This document shows, piece by piece, positions 18,262-26,501 of a DNA stretch of 64,000 bases (positions are counted from its first letter, which is position 1; each line of letters opens with the position of its first letter). The DNA is taken from the NCBI RefSeq assembly GCF_005239135.1, contig NZ_QKNX01000002.1, positions 310,001-374,000 of the forward strand, read 5' to 3'. This DNA comes from Natronomonas salsuginis (GTDB taxonomy: Archaea > Halobacteriota > Halobacteria > Halobacteriales > Haloarculaceae). Below the pieces are notes generated by a model, which was not told where the DNA came from, made no database searches, and saw nothing but the letters and a program-made list of their open reading frames with translations. A program made the position numbers and the translations under genes.

Positions 18262-18519
18262 TCAGAACGTGACGATTCGGAGGTACACGATGTAGCCGAA
18301 GACGAGAAAACAGGCGGCCTCGACCCACATGAGGCCCTGCCACCACGTCGGCCGCTCGGTCGTGGGAGCGTACAGCTGCATCATCGCGACGAGGCCGATA
18401 AACGAGACCGTGAAGTACGTCTCAATGGAGAAGTGCCCCAACACGAAGAGGCCAACCAGTCCAACGAACATCCACGCGGACATGGATAGCAGGAATCCGT
18501 TCCGCAGTTCGGCGGTCAT
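18262..18519 (-). CDS. Small three-helix membrane protein, function unknown
   Basis: An 85-residue protein with three hydrophobic stretches: LLSMSAWMFVGLVGLFVLGH, TVSFIGLVAMMQLYA and GLMWVEAACFLVFGYIVYL, separated by a short TTERPTWW loop. I recognise no family. The codon pattern looks like real coding sequence and a start ATG is present. It converges with DUF1616 (38 bp apart) and is divergent from the large membrane protein at 18788, the only reverse-strand gene in this part of the locus. It could be a small accessory membrane subunit, but nothing shows this directly. Confidence 0.6.
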   Translation of the reverse strand: MTAELRNGFLLSMSAWMFVGLVGLFVLGHFSIETYFTVSFIGLVAMMQLYAPTTERPTWWQGLMWVEAACFLVFGYIVYLRIVTF

Positions 18520-18787
18520 CGTTCCGAAAAGACCGGCGATACGCCTTGTTATGAACGTCGTAATCGGTCGAACGTCACCGAAGGAATCGTCTCATTCACC
18601 GGACTGCGTGTGCGTGACGTGGCAGTGGAGACCCGCGCTCGCGGGATCGGGATTCGCGGCGAAATTCGGTCACCGTTCGGCCCAGAAACGTGGGTTAAGC
18701 CCGCCATTACTACACCGATATGGGGTGAGAACGTAGACGGGGGAGAACCGAATCGCCGCCCCGCCGCGGTCTACGGAGTTGGGAGGA

Positions 18788-20581
18788 ATGACAGACGAGA
18801 CACCGACGCGAGGGATGCACGCACTCGCACTGATCGGGGTTGGATTTTTGATATCGATAGCGGCGACCGTGTACGTGACGCCGCCGGCGTCAGGGTACGA
18901 GGTGGAGATCTATGCGAGCTATCCGATCCAGTTTTGGATATCGGTAGTCGGCGCGATCTTCGTCGGACAGCTGTTGGTTCTGCAGAGCGTCGGGTCGAGA
19001 GGCGACGGCGGAGGACGTGTATTCGGCATCGCGTTCAGCCTCGTTGGCATACTCACGCTGTTGCTTCTGCCGTACATACGTGGCTACCCGGTGTACGGAC
19101 GCGCGGACGTACTCACACACATCGGGCTCGTTAGCGATCTCGGCGTATACGGCATTGAGGGGAACATCTATCCGCCGATGCACATCCTGGTGGCGTCGTT
19201 GGCCGGAGCCACGGGCGTCGAGCCGATCGCGCTCATCAACCTCTTGTCGGTCGTCTTTACGCTCCTGCTCGTCGGGTCGATGTATTTCCTCGTCACGCAG
19301 CTCTTTTCGAACCGAAGGGTCGTCACGTTCGCCCTTCCGTTCGCGTTGTTTCCAGTGGCTGGGGCGGCTCACGTGACGTCGGTACCGTACGGGCTGAGCC
19401 TTCTCATGGTCCCGTTTGTCGTGTATCTCCTCTTCAAAGAGCAACGGGCGCAGGTGATGTCGCTCCGCGTGATGCTGCTGTTCGCGATCGTCGGGGTGGT
19501 GTTGTTCCACCCGCTGACGGCGATGTTCGTGTCCATCGCGTTGGTGGTGTACGCCGCGGTCAAACGCATCCCGGCGTTCGAGACGGATCACTTGGGCCCG
19601 ACCCACGCGGCGTCGTTTTCGCTTCTCGTCTTCGGCGGATGGTATCTCGACAACGCAGGGATCATCATTCGGTTCCGGACGGTCACGACGGATTTCTTGA
19701 ATCCGGATTCGGGGGGCTCCGAGCTCGCCAGCACGGCCGAGACGGTGAACCGAACCGGTGCGGAGCTGAGCGATATCCTCCGTATCGCGGTCTTCCAGTA
19801 CGGTAGCGAGGTGATACTGTTCGGCCTGGCGACGATATTCGTCGCGATCGTGATCACGCTGTGGATACGAAGCGGAGAAGCACCCGGCGTGTTCGCGTTT
19901 GCCTTCGGCTGTACGGTGGTGCTGTTCGCGGGGATCGGCGTCCTCTTTTTGACCAACGATTTCATCGTCGGCTTCGGTCGTCCGTTGGGCTTCGGCGAGC
20001 TGTTCGCCGCGCCGCTCGCGGGCGCATTCTGGTACGTCGCGTGGCAATCGAAAGACGCGCCCGCGTGGCGGACGGCCACGACGGTGGCGTTCTCGGTCGT
20101 GTTGCTGATCGTGGTCAGCCTCACGGTTGTCGGCATGTTCACGTCCCCGCTCACCGCCGAGACGAATCAACAGACGACGCAGATGGAACTGGACGGTATG
20201 GAGTGGTTCTTCGAGCACCGGAACGACGACTTCCTCATCGAGGAGTTCGGGATCCGTCAGTATCGGTTCGACCACGCGCTGCACGGGGTGGAAGGGGAAT
20301 CACAGATGATCAGGCGGAGCGATACGCGACCGCCGGATCACTTCAATTACACCACCTACGACACGCTTGGTGAGAGCTACGCCGACGATCGGTACCTGCT
20401 TTTGACCCGGCTGGGTCGAGTCACCTACCCGGCGAAGTTCCCCGACTACAGGGACCAGTGGCGCTTCACCGGGGACGACTTCGAACGCTTGGAGTACGAT
20501 CGATCGGTCGCGCGCGTGTACGACAACGGGGAGTTCGACATCTACCGAATCAACGGGTCGGAGACGCCGCCTCCGGAGTAA
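18788..20581 (+). CDS. Large polytopic membrane protein, candidate polysaccharide polymerase or GT-C enzyme
   Basis: A protein of about 597 residues. The first 455 or so residues hold roughly 11-13 hydrophobic helices; the last 140 are soluble, starting after LTAETNQQTTQMELDGMEWF. The first large loop contains YGRADVLTHIGLVSDLGVYG and NIYPPMHILVASLAGATG, an acidic loop with an Asp as in GT-C transferases and Wzy-like polymerases. I chose the ATG at 18788, preceded by GGGAGG at 18781-18786; a TTG nine bases upstream is less likely. It is a reasonable candidate for the missing polymerase of the locus, but no family can be named with confidence. Confidence 0.6.
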   Translation: MTDETPTRGMHALALIGVGFLISIAATVYVTPPASGYEVEIYASYPIQFWISVVGAIFVGQLLVLQSVGSRGDGGGRVFGIAFSLVGILTLLLLPYIRGYPVYGRADVLTHIGLVSDLGVYGIEGNIYPPMHILVASLAGATGVEPIALINLLSVVFTLLLVGSMYFLVTQLFSNRRVVTFALPFALFPVAGAAHVTSVPYGLSLLMVPFVVYLLFKEQRAQVMSLRVMLLFAIVGVVLFHPLTAMFVSIALVVYAAVKRIPAFETDHLGPTHAASFSLLVFGGWYLDNAGIIIRFRTVTTDFLNPDSGGSELASTAETVNRTGAELSDILRIAVFQYGSEVILFGLATIFVAIVITLWIRSGEAPGVFAFAFGCTVVLFAGIGVLFLTNDFIVGFGRPLGFGELFAAPLAGAFWYVAWQSKDAPAWRTATTVAFSVVLLIVVSLTVVGMFTSPLTAETNQQTTQMELDGMEWFFEHRNDDFLIEEFGIRQYRFDHALHGVEGESQMIRRSDTRPPDHFNYTTYDTLGESYADDRYLLLTRLGRVTYPAKFPDYRDQWRFTGDDFERLEYDRSVARVYDNGEFDIYRINGSETPPPE

Positions 20582-20767
20582 CCGCGAGCCCTGTTGTGAT
20601 ATAACGGACCGCTCCGAATAACTGGGGAATACCGACTGCGGACCGACGGTATCCGGTGCTTTCCGAGACACGATCACGGATCGTTCGAAACGGTTCTTCA
20701 TCCGTACAGTCAGTATTATTTAGGTAACTATCGAGGGAATTCATCAAAAAGACAATATGTAAGAATC

Positions 20768-20815
20768 AAAATACTTATTCCGGTTAGCTCCAGATTACCA
20801 ACCGCATGGCACACA
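20768..20815 (+). repeat. Conserved promoter/start block, copy 2
   Basis: The partner of 6262-6309. The match includes the TATA-like ATACTTAT box, CAGATTACC, the start codon at 20806 and the codons for MAHR. Outside this block the two genes share only a general Tat-signal layout, so the conservation is local to the promoter and start. Confidence 0.65.
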
Positions 20816-21033
20816 GGCAGGCAGGTCCTAGCGGCCCCGACAGCGATGAGCCCTCGGAGGCAAAATCGGGCACAGGGAGCGCGAAAGAACTGATTAATCG
20901 CCGAAAGTACCTCACACTGGGAGCCACCGCAACAGCGGCGCTCTTCGTGACCGGGACCGCCTACAGCGCGGGGGGGGATCCCGGAGACGGTGAAAACACC
21001 TACTGGACGGACTTCAGCGAGGGGGCGTTATGA
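20806..21033 (+). CDS. Tat signal peptide segment, separated from its beta-helix domain
   Basis: A 75-residue reading frame made of a polar tail, a Tat signal NRRKYLTLGATATAALFVTG (about residues 31-50) and a short mature segment ending ENTYWTDFSEGAL. It stops at TGA 21031-21033, overlapping the ATG of the beta-helix gene by 4 bp (ATGA). Inserting one G into the GGGGG run at 21021-21025 would join it in frame to the next gene. The beta-helix lipoprotein at 23792-25213 has its own signal fused directly to the same domain. I therefore think this is the 5' end of the next gene, split by a frameshift, but translational coupling of a real 75-residue protein is possible. Confidence 0.55.
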   Translation: MAHRQAGPSGPDSDEPSEAKSGTGSAKELINRRKYLTLGATATAALFVTGTAYSAGGDPGDGENTYWTDFSEGAL

Positions 21034-23729
21034 CGATCCTAAACGTCCGAGATTACGGGGCGAGAGGCGACGGAAGCGCGGACGATACGGCGGCGATCCA
21101 GCGCGCGATCGACGACGCGAGCGATGGGGACACCGTGTACGTTCCGGCCGGGACGTACGTGCTCGATCGACACGCTGGTGAGGGGATCATCGTCTACGAC
21201 GGTGACGACCACGCCAGTCCGCTCACCATCGAAGGCGACGGGCCGGAGACGGTGTTGAAGATGCAAGGCGGACAGTCCGACACCTACCGAATGATCCGAC
21301 ACCTCCGCCCGAGGGGGAACGAGGTGCTGCTTCGGAACATGGTGTTCGACGGGAACAAAAGCGAGCACCCGAGCGTGAGCGGGACCGCAGTCGAATACCG
21401 ATCGACCGACGCGAGCGGGACCGGCGACATGCGGGTCGAAGACGTCGAGATCAGAGACTGCGCGTCCAACGGGATGATAATCCAATACGGCGGGGTCACC
21501 GCCGAGCGAGTCACAGTCCACGGATGCCACGGTCACGGGATCGCCGTCCACACCGACAGCTCGGGACACAACGACCCACCCGCCACGCTCCGGCGAATTC
21601 ACTCCTACGAGAACGCCGAAAACGGCGGTCGATACGCTGTCGACATGTCCGGCGGGAAGGGGATCATCGAAGACAGCGTGATCGGAGAAAGCGTCAACGG
21701 CGGTGGGACGAAAGTCTCGAGAGGCGCGATCAAGATGGAGTATCACCGCGTCCAAATCACATCAAGCCCCTCACACGCCTTCCAGAACACCGGCGGCGGG
21801 AACGGCGTACACGTCGTGTTCGACGACGTGGTCTTCGAGGAGTGTGGCCGAAACGTCAGACTCGACGACGACGGCCGCTACGAGATCCCCGACGGGAGCG
21901 CGCTAATCGCCACCGGTTTCTACGGCGACGATCGCGGACAGATACACCTCCTGGACGACGCCACGCTGGACGCCGGTGGTGGGACCATCTACTCGAACCA
22001 GGCGGGCGACGGCGCTGCCGGACTGAATTCCGAAACGTCGTTTGATAGTGCCATCGGCGCGTATTACCACTCGCAGAACGACGGCGGGAGCATAGAGAAT
22101 CAACGCAACCTCAAGATTGGCACCCAAGGCGAGCGCGACAAGAGGAGTCTGGCGACCGTTCCGACCGCCGACGAGGTCGGTGCCTGGACGGACGGCAACC
22201 GAGAGGAAACCGAAGGCGAAAACGGAGAAGAGTCGTGGAGCGAACCAACGGAACCGGACGAAAAGACGGCGTTCGAATCGTGGACACCCCGCTGGGAAGC
22301 CGCCGACGGTGACTGGCGTGTCGTAACGGGATCCGGATACGAAGGCGAGCACGCGCTGGAGTTCGAACACGACGGGTCGGAACGGACGCGATACGCGATC
22401 TCGTGGGACGCCGTGGGGGAACCGTCCGATGTTGAGGTGCTCGATAAGTTCCGAGTCCCGGAGTTCAACGAGGACGACGCGCTCGGGTTTCACGGACGGG
22501 TACACCTCCGCTCTTCGATTGACGGCGGCCAGGAGGGCGGCTACTGGATCGAGACCGAGGCGAGAGAGAACGCGTTCCGTCTCGGGAAGTACACCGACGG
22601 CGACCTGACGACGCTGGGTCGCTTCGGAACGCCAGCCGAGAACACGTTCTTCTACCGGCGGTTCAGAGCCGAAGGAGAGACGCTTCGAGCCAAAGTCTGG
22701 GAGGTAACAGAGGCGGAACCAGCGGGTTGGGACATCGAAGTGACCGACGGCGATCATTCGGAGGGTTGGGTCGGTCTCGGCTCGTTCGGTACGGAAGCGG
22801 TCGAAACGGACGTTCTAAGCGTCGGTATCGACGGGGAGACCGCACCGGGACCGTTCTCCGACGTATCGCGCCCCCCGTCTCTCTCGTGGGAGACGCCCGA
22901 CGATGGTGCCACCGCGGACGGTGCCGTCTCGATCGCGATCGACGTTACCCACGCCAACGAGGCGTCGCCAACCGTCGAGTACAGAGTCGACGACGGAACG
23001 TGGTCGTCGGCATCGTACGAGTCGGGATCGAGGTACGTCGATACCTGGAACACGACGACGGTTCGAGACGGTTCGCACACCCTCGAAGCCCGCGTGGTTG
23101 ACGGGGATGCCACGGTCACCGAAAGCATCGAAGTAACGGTCGAAAACGGCGTCATCGTCGGGTCGAAGCGGGCTCGCTCCGCGACCGAGGACGGCGTGAC
23201 GCTGGTCGGAGAACTGATCGCGATCGGTACCCTCGACGACGTTTCATGTTACTTCGAGTGGCGGACGACCGGCTCCGATTCGTGGAACGTCGCTGGGGCG
23301 ACGACGAAGGGGTCGACCGGTGAGTTCGAGGCGGAACTCGACGGTCTCGAAGCCAAAACCGACTACGAGTTCCGGGCCGTCGCGGACGGAAGCCAAGAGC
23401 ACGGACGGACGATCTCGTTCCGAACGTCGGCGAACGGTGTAGAGGAACGCGGCCTCAGTATCGACCGGTTCGACGTGAACGATAGGAGCGACTCGACCCG
23501 TAGCTGGTTCAATATCCAGTGGGCAGTCTCCGACGACGACGGCGAACTCGATACGGTCGTCACGGAGCTGCGGTACGGTGGAACGACGGTCGCGGCCGAT
23601 AGCACCAGAGTCAGCGGCGAAACCGCGAGCTTCTCCCACAACCTGCACGTTCGTGGCGACGTGGACGAGGTTCGACTGTCGGTCAACGACACGTCGAACG
23701 AAACCCGCACTGAGACGAAACCGCTGTAA
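21030..23729 (+). CDS. Right-handed parallel beta-helix protein with LamG-like, Ig-like and FN3-like domains
   Basis: An 899-residue protein, probably extracellular. Residues 1-370 form a pectate-lyase-type beta-helix that opens ILNVRDYGARGDGSADDTAA and includes GDTVYVPAGTYVLDR. A linker rich in Glu/Asn follows. Residues about 410-600 look like a LamG/concanavalin-like sandwich (WRVVTGSGYEGEHALEFEHD, then GRVHLRSSIDG). Residues about 615-710 are Ig-like (PDDGATADGAVSIAIDVTHA), and about 720-800 FN3-like, ending in another beta domain. It lacks its own signal peptide; the Tat signal lies in the overlapping frame just upstream. The likely role is binding or cleaving surface polysaccharide. No catalytic residues were identified. 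Confidence 0.82.
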   Translation: MTILNVRDYGARGDGSADDTAAIQRAIDDASDGDTVYVPAGTYVLDRHAGEGIIVYDGDDHASPLTIEGDGPETVLKMQGGQSDTYRMIRHLRPRGNEVLLRNMVFDGNKSEHPSVSGTAVEYRSTDASGTGDMRVEDVEIRDCASNGMIIQYGGVTAERVTVHGCHGHGIAVHTDSSGHNDPPATLRRIHSYENAENGGRYAVDMSGGKGIIEDSVIGESVNGGGTKVSRGAIKMEYHRVQITSSPSHAFQNTGGGNGVHVVFDDVVFEECGRNVRLDDDGRYEIPDGSALIATGFYGDDRGQIHLLDDATLDAGGGTIYSNQAGDGAAGLNSETSFDSAIGAYYHSQNDGGSIENQRNLKIGTQGERDKRSLATVPTADEVGAWTDGNREETEGENGEESWSEPTEPDEKTAFESWTPRWEAADGDWRVVTGSGYEGEHALEFEHDGSERTRYAISWDAVGEPSDVEVLDKFRVPEFNEDDALGFHGRVHLRSSIDGGQEGGYWIETEARENAFRLGKYTDGDLTTLGRFGTPAENTFFYRRFRAEGETLRAKVWEVTEAEPAGWDIEVTDGDHSEGWVGLGSFGTEAVETDVLSVGIDGETAPGPFSDVSRPPSLSWETPDDGATADGAVSIAIDVTHANEASPTVEYRVDDGTWSSASYESGSRYVDTWNTTTVRDGSHTLEARVVDGDATVTESIEVTVENGVIVGSKRARSATEDGVTLVGELIAIGTLDDVSCYFEWRTTGSDSWNVAGATTKGSTGEFEAELDGLEAKTDYEFRAVADGSQEHGRTISFRTSANGVEERGLSIDRFDVNDRSDSTRSWFNIQWAVSDDDGELDTVVTELRYGGTTVAADSTRVSGETASFSHNLHVRGDVDEVRLSVNDTSNETRTETKPL

Positions 23730-23791
23730 GTGCGGCTGACCGACGATCCGTTTCGATCGTCAGGACGGCTTCGGTGCGGTCGCCACACCGG

Positions 23792-25213
23792 TCATTCGAA
23801 CCGGGAGCGGTCGCCCGAACCGGCGCCGACATCGCTGGCGGTCGGGATCGCTCGGTCGATGCTGTCGAACTGTTCTCTCGCCAGCGTGCGTGCGTCACCG
23901 AGACCGATCGCGTTTTGCGTGTGAAAACGGTAGTACTCCTCTCTCGTGTACTGGTTGAGGATCTCGAGCCCGTCGCGCTCGATCGCGAGGTCACCCGCCG
24001 GGTTCCCGGCGTAAACGTACGTGTCGATCGTCGACGGCTGCGTGCTGCCGAATCGAAGCCCCTCCCCGTGGACGGCATCGTACGAGAGGACGAGGCCCGC
24101 GTCGACGGAGGAGTCGTCCCGTATCATGATGTTCGCGGGGTTCTGGTTGCTGCTGTTGTTTCGACGCGAAACGATCCGGTCGACCTCGTAGTCGGTGTCG
24201 GAGCCGAACCGGAAGCCGGTCTGCCCGTTCCCCTCGGCGATGACGTCGACGAAACGCACTTGCGCGCGCTGTCCGACGACGGACTCGGTCGTCGGCCGGT
24301 TGTAACCGAGCGTGTTGTTGTGCTTGAAGCGGCATCGACGATACGTGGTCTCGACGATCTCCTCCGTGGTTTTCGTCCCCTGCTCGTTGTTCTCCGAAAC
24401 GAAGTCCTCGACGATGATCTTCCCGCCGGAGCAGTCGATCCCGTACAGGCCGTTTCCGCTGGCATAACACTGGCGGACTTCGATCGGCGGATCCATGTTT
24501 CGGGACTCACCATCGCCCCACGAGTCGATCGCGAACCCGTGGAGCTCCGCATCGAGGGCGGTACACCGGACGTGCGAACAGCCGCCGAACGCCGTGTGGA
24601 ACCCGTTTTGGTTCGCATTAACGGACCAGATGTCGCAAAACGTGATGTCCACGGTGATCTCCTTGCTGTTCGCTTTGCCGACATCGAAGTTCCAACCGCC
24701 CATCCCGGCGTCCTGCGTCTGGTCGGATTTCGACCCGTCGACTTTGAAGTTCTCGAGCACCAGGCCGTCGATACCGGGACCGATCGCGACCTCGATCACG
24801 GTGTGGTTGCTCACGTGGCCGCCGTCCATTTTGATGACGCTCTCTTCACCTTCTCCCCTGATTGTCAGATTGTTGGGATGGGTGTTGCCATCGATGACGA
24901 TCGCGGCAGTCCCGGCCTGTTTTTTGTTCGCGCCCGAAACGAGCGCAGTACCCGCCGGTAGGTGAACCGTATCGCCCTCCTCGGCGGCGTCGATCGCGGC
25001 CTGAATCGCCCGCGCGTCATCTGTTTGGCCGTCGATCGTCGCACCGAAGTCCCTGACGTCGAGGATAGAGTCATCACGTGATGGTTGCGGCGTCTCGTCG
25101 CCCGGCGCTGGCGTGGGCGACGGATCCGGATCAGTTCGATTACAGCCAGCAAGTGCCACGAGGGGAAGCGAACAGAGTCCCAAAAGCTTCCGACGTGAGA
25201 TCACGGATGCCAC
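23792..25213 (-). CDS. Beta-helix lipoprotein (pectate lyase superfamily)
   Basis: A 473-residue predicted lipoprotein starting at a GTG. SRRKLLGLCSLPLVALAGC holds a twin arginine at residues 7-8 and a lipobox cysteine at 24, so it should be Tat-exported and lipid-anchored outside. A Pro/Thr/Asp linker leads to SILDVRDFGATIDGQTDDAR and EGDTVHLPAGTALVSG, the same opening as the 899-residue beta-helix protein. Repeated short strands (CDIWSVNANQNGF, CYASGNGLYGIDCSGG, VIAEGNGQTGFRFG) fit helix coils. It converges on the larger paralogue with 62 bp between stops. Substrate is unknown; polysaccharide binding or lysis is inferred. Confidence 0.85.
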   Translation of the reverse strand: MASVISRRKLLGLCSLPLVALAGCNRTDPDPSPTPAPGDETPQPSRDDSILDVRDFGATIDGQTDDARAIQAAIDAAEEGDTVHLPAGTALVSGANKKQAGTAAIVIDGNTHPNNLTIRGEGEESVIKMDGGHVSNHTVIEVAIGPGIDGLVLENFKVDGSKSDQTQDAGMGGWNFDVGKANSKEITVDITFCDIWSVNANQNGFHTAFGGCSHVRCTALDAELHGFAIDSWGDGESRNMDPPIEVRQCYASGNGLYGIDCSGGKIIVEDFVSENNEQGTKTTEEIVETTYRRCRFKHNNTLGYNRPTTESVVGQRAQVRFVDVIAEGNGQTGFRFGSDTDYEVDRIVSRRNNSSNQNPANIMIRDDSSVDAGLVLSYDAVHGEGLRFGSTQPSTIDTYVYAGNPAGDLAIERDGLEILNQYTREEYYRFHTQNAIGLGDARTLAREQFDSIDRAIPTASDVGAGSGDRSRFE

Positions 25214-25278
25214 GTTACCGCCGCCACAGCATAGTTATGGAGCTTATACCGACCTACTGAACGCCGATGGACGTCGAA

Positions 25279-26109
25279 TTAGTCACCCGTCGACGGGGGC
25301 CGAACCGATCGAGGCAGCAGGTGTTTGAGATCCGGATGTTCGGCTCTAATCGCGCGTTCTGGGGTCTCGACGGCGGCGACCCGTTTGCGCTGCCACTCTC
25401 GGTGACGGGCGAAGATTCGAACCGGGACTCGATCGATGCCGAGTATCTTCGCGATGGCGAGGCGGTGTCGGCCGTTGAAATTAAACAACAGCTCCCCGGA
25501 CCGACCGATGTTGACATCGATTTCGTAGTGTTCGGGGTGCGGAAAGGTCGACTGTTTGAGTGGTATGTTCCCGTAACTTTCCAGTTCGCGCTGGGTTTTG
25601 TAGCCGTTCGATCGGATGAACTCGAAGAGTTCGTCGACGCGCCCCAGCCGTTCGACCGTCGACTCGGCGGTCGGATACTGACCGACGGTCCCGGGATGCT
25701 TATCGACCCAGTGGTACCATTCGGTATCCTCCCACGGGACTCCCTCGTCGAAGTGAGCCCGCATCGATCGGTAGAGCGCGTGCGACTCGAACGGTGCGAT
25801 GACCGGCGGGTCGAACGCTCGCGTGTACCAGACATCGTCGTATCTCACGAGTCGATCCCAGCCGCCGCCGACGACGTGGGTGCCGTACTGAGAGAGGTTC
25901 AGCTGACCCATCAGCGACGGAAGGGTGCAGTACTCGATGTCGGCCGGATCGACCCAGACGAGTTCGTACGGGGAGGGGGCGGCGTCGCCGTAGCGAGCGG
26001 CGTGTCGCAGATGTCGAGCCTTCGCGATCACGATACCCAGCAGCGCTTTCGAACCGCCCTGCAGCGCCGTTGAACCGTCCCGTATGACCGAAGACGGGTT
26101 TCGGAGCAT
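25279..26109 (-). CDS. ParB/GRHR-motif protein of glycan loci, function unknown
   Basis: About 276 residues from the ATG at 26109-26107; an in-frame extension to 26253 is possible. The C-terminal half contains HYEIDVNIGRSGELLFNFNG then RHRLAIAKILGIDRVPVRIF, which resembles the ParB-type nucleotide-binding GxxRxxA motif found in several proteins encoded in polysaccharide clusters. Aromatic-rich stretches precede it (WYHWVDKHPG; YGNIPLKQSTFPHP). No signal or membrane helix is seen. ParB-type folds can hydrolyse CTP or act as kinases, so a nucleotide-dependent transfer is possible, but nothing here proves it. Confidence 0.55.
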   Translation of the reverse strand: MLRNPSSVIRDGSTALQGGSKALLGIVIAKARHLRHAARYGDAAPSPYELVWVDPADIEYCTLPSLMGQLNLSQYGTHVVGGGWDRLVRYDDVWYTRAFDPPVIAPFESHALYRSMRAHFDEGVPWEDTEWYHWVDKHPGTVGQYPTAESTVERLGRVDELFEFIRSNGYKTQRELESYGNIPLKQSTFPHPEHYEIDVNIGRSGELLFNFNGRHRLAIAKILGIDRVPVRIFARHREWQRKRVAAVETPERAIRAEHPDLKHLLPRSVRPPSTGD

Positions 26110-26501
26110 TCGAATGCGATTCACGCCTCCAATCTCACCCCTTCGCTGAGGAAGACGGCCCGCGATCCGTGAGCGCACGGCGTCTCGCTTCGTACCGAGA
26201 GGGAATCGGCTCCGAGAGCCCCCAGTTGAAGGTCGCCGCGAACCCCGTAGCACGATACGGCCCAGTACATGGAGTCGGCTCGAACCGGGAGTACGTAGTT
26301 ATATATACTTTAATATAGCCGACATGAGCGGTACGCGCGTTCGATCGTGTGAGTGCCGCCTCAGCGCCTTCTCACTGGAAGCGCCTATATCCGCTTTGGT
26401 GAGCCGCACGGCCGGGTCCTCGGCGATCGCCGCGAGAGGTGAAAATCCACGTCGACGGCGCCCGCCGAAACGCCAGGGGAAACGGCGTATAAACTGACCG
26501 T

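Noticed and set aside
18890-20284. 464-codon reverse-strand frame opposite the large membrane protein
   Set aside because: Composition of R/H/E/D/Q repeats is the antisense of hydrophobic helices, not a real protein; the forward frame has proper membrane helices.
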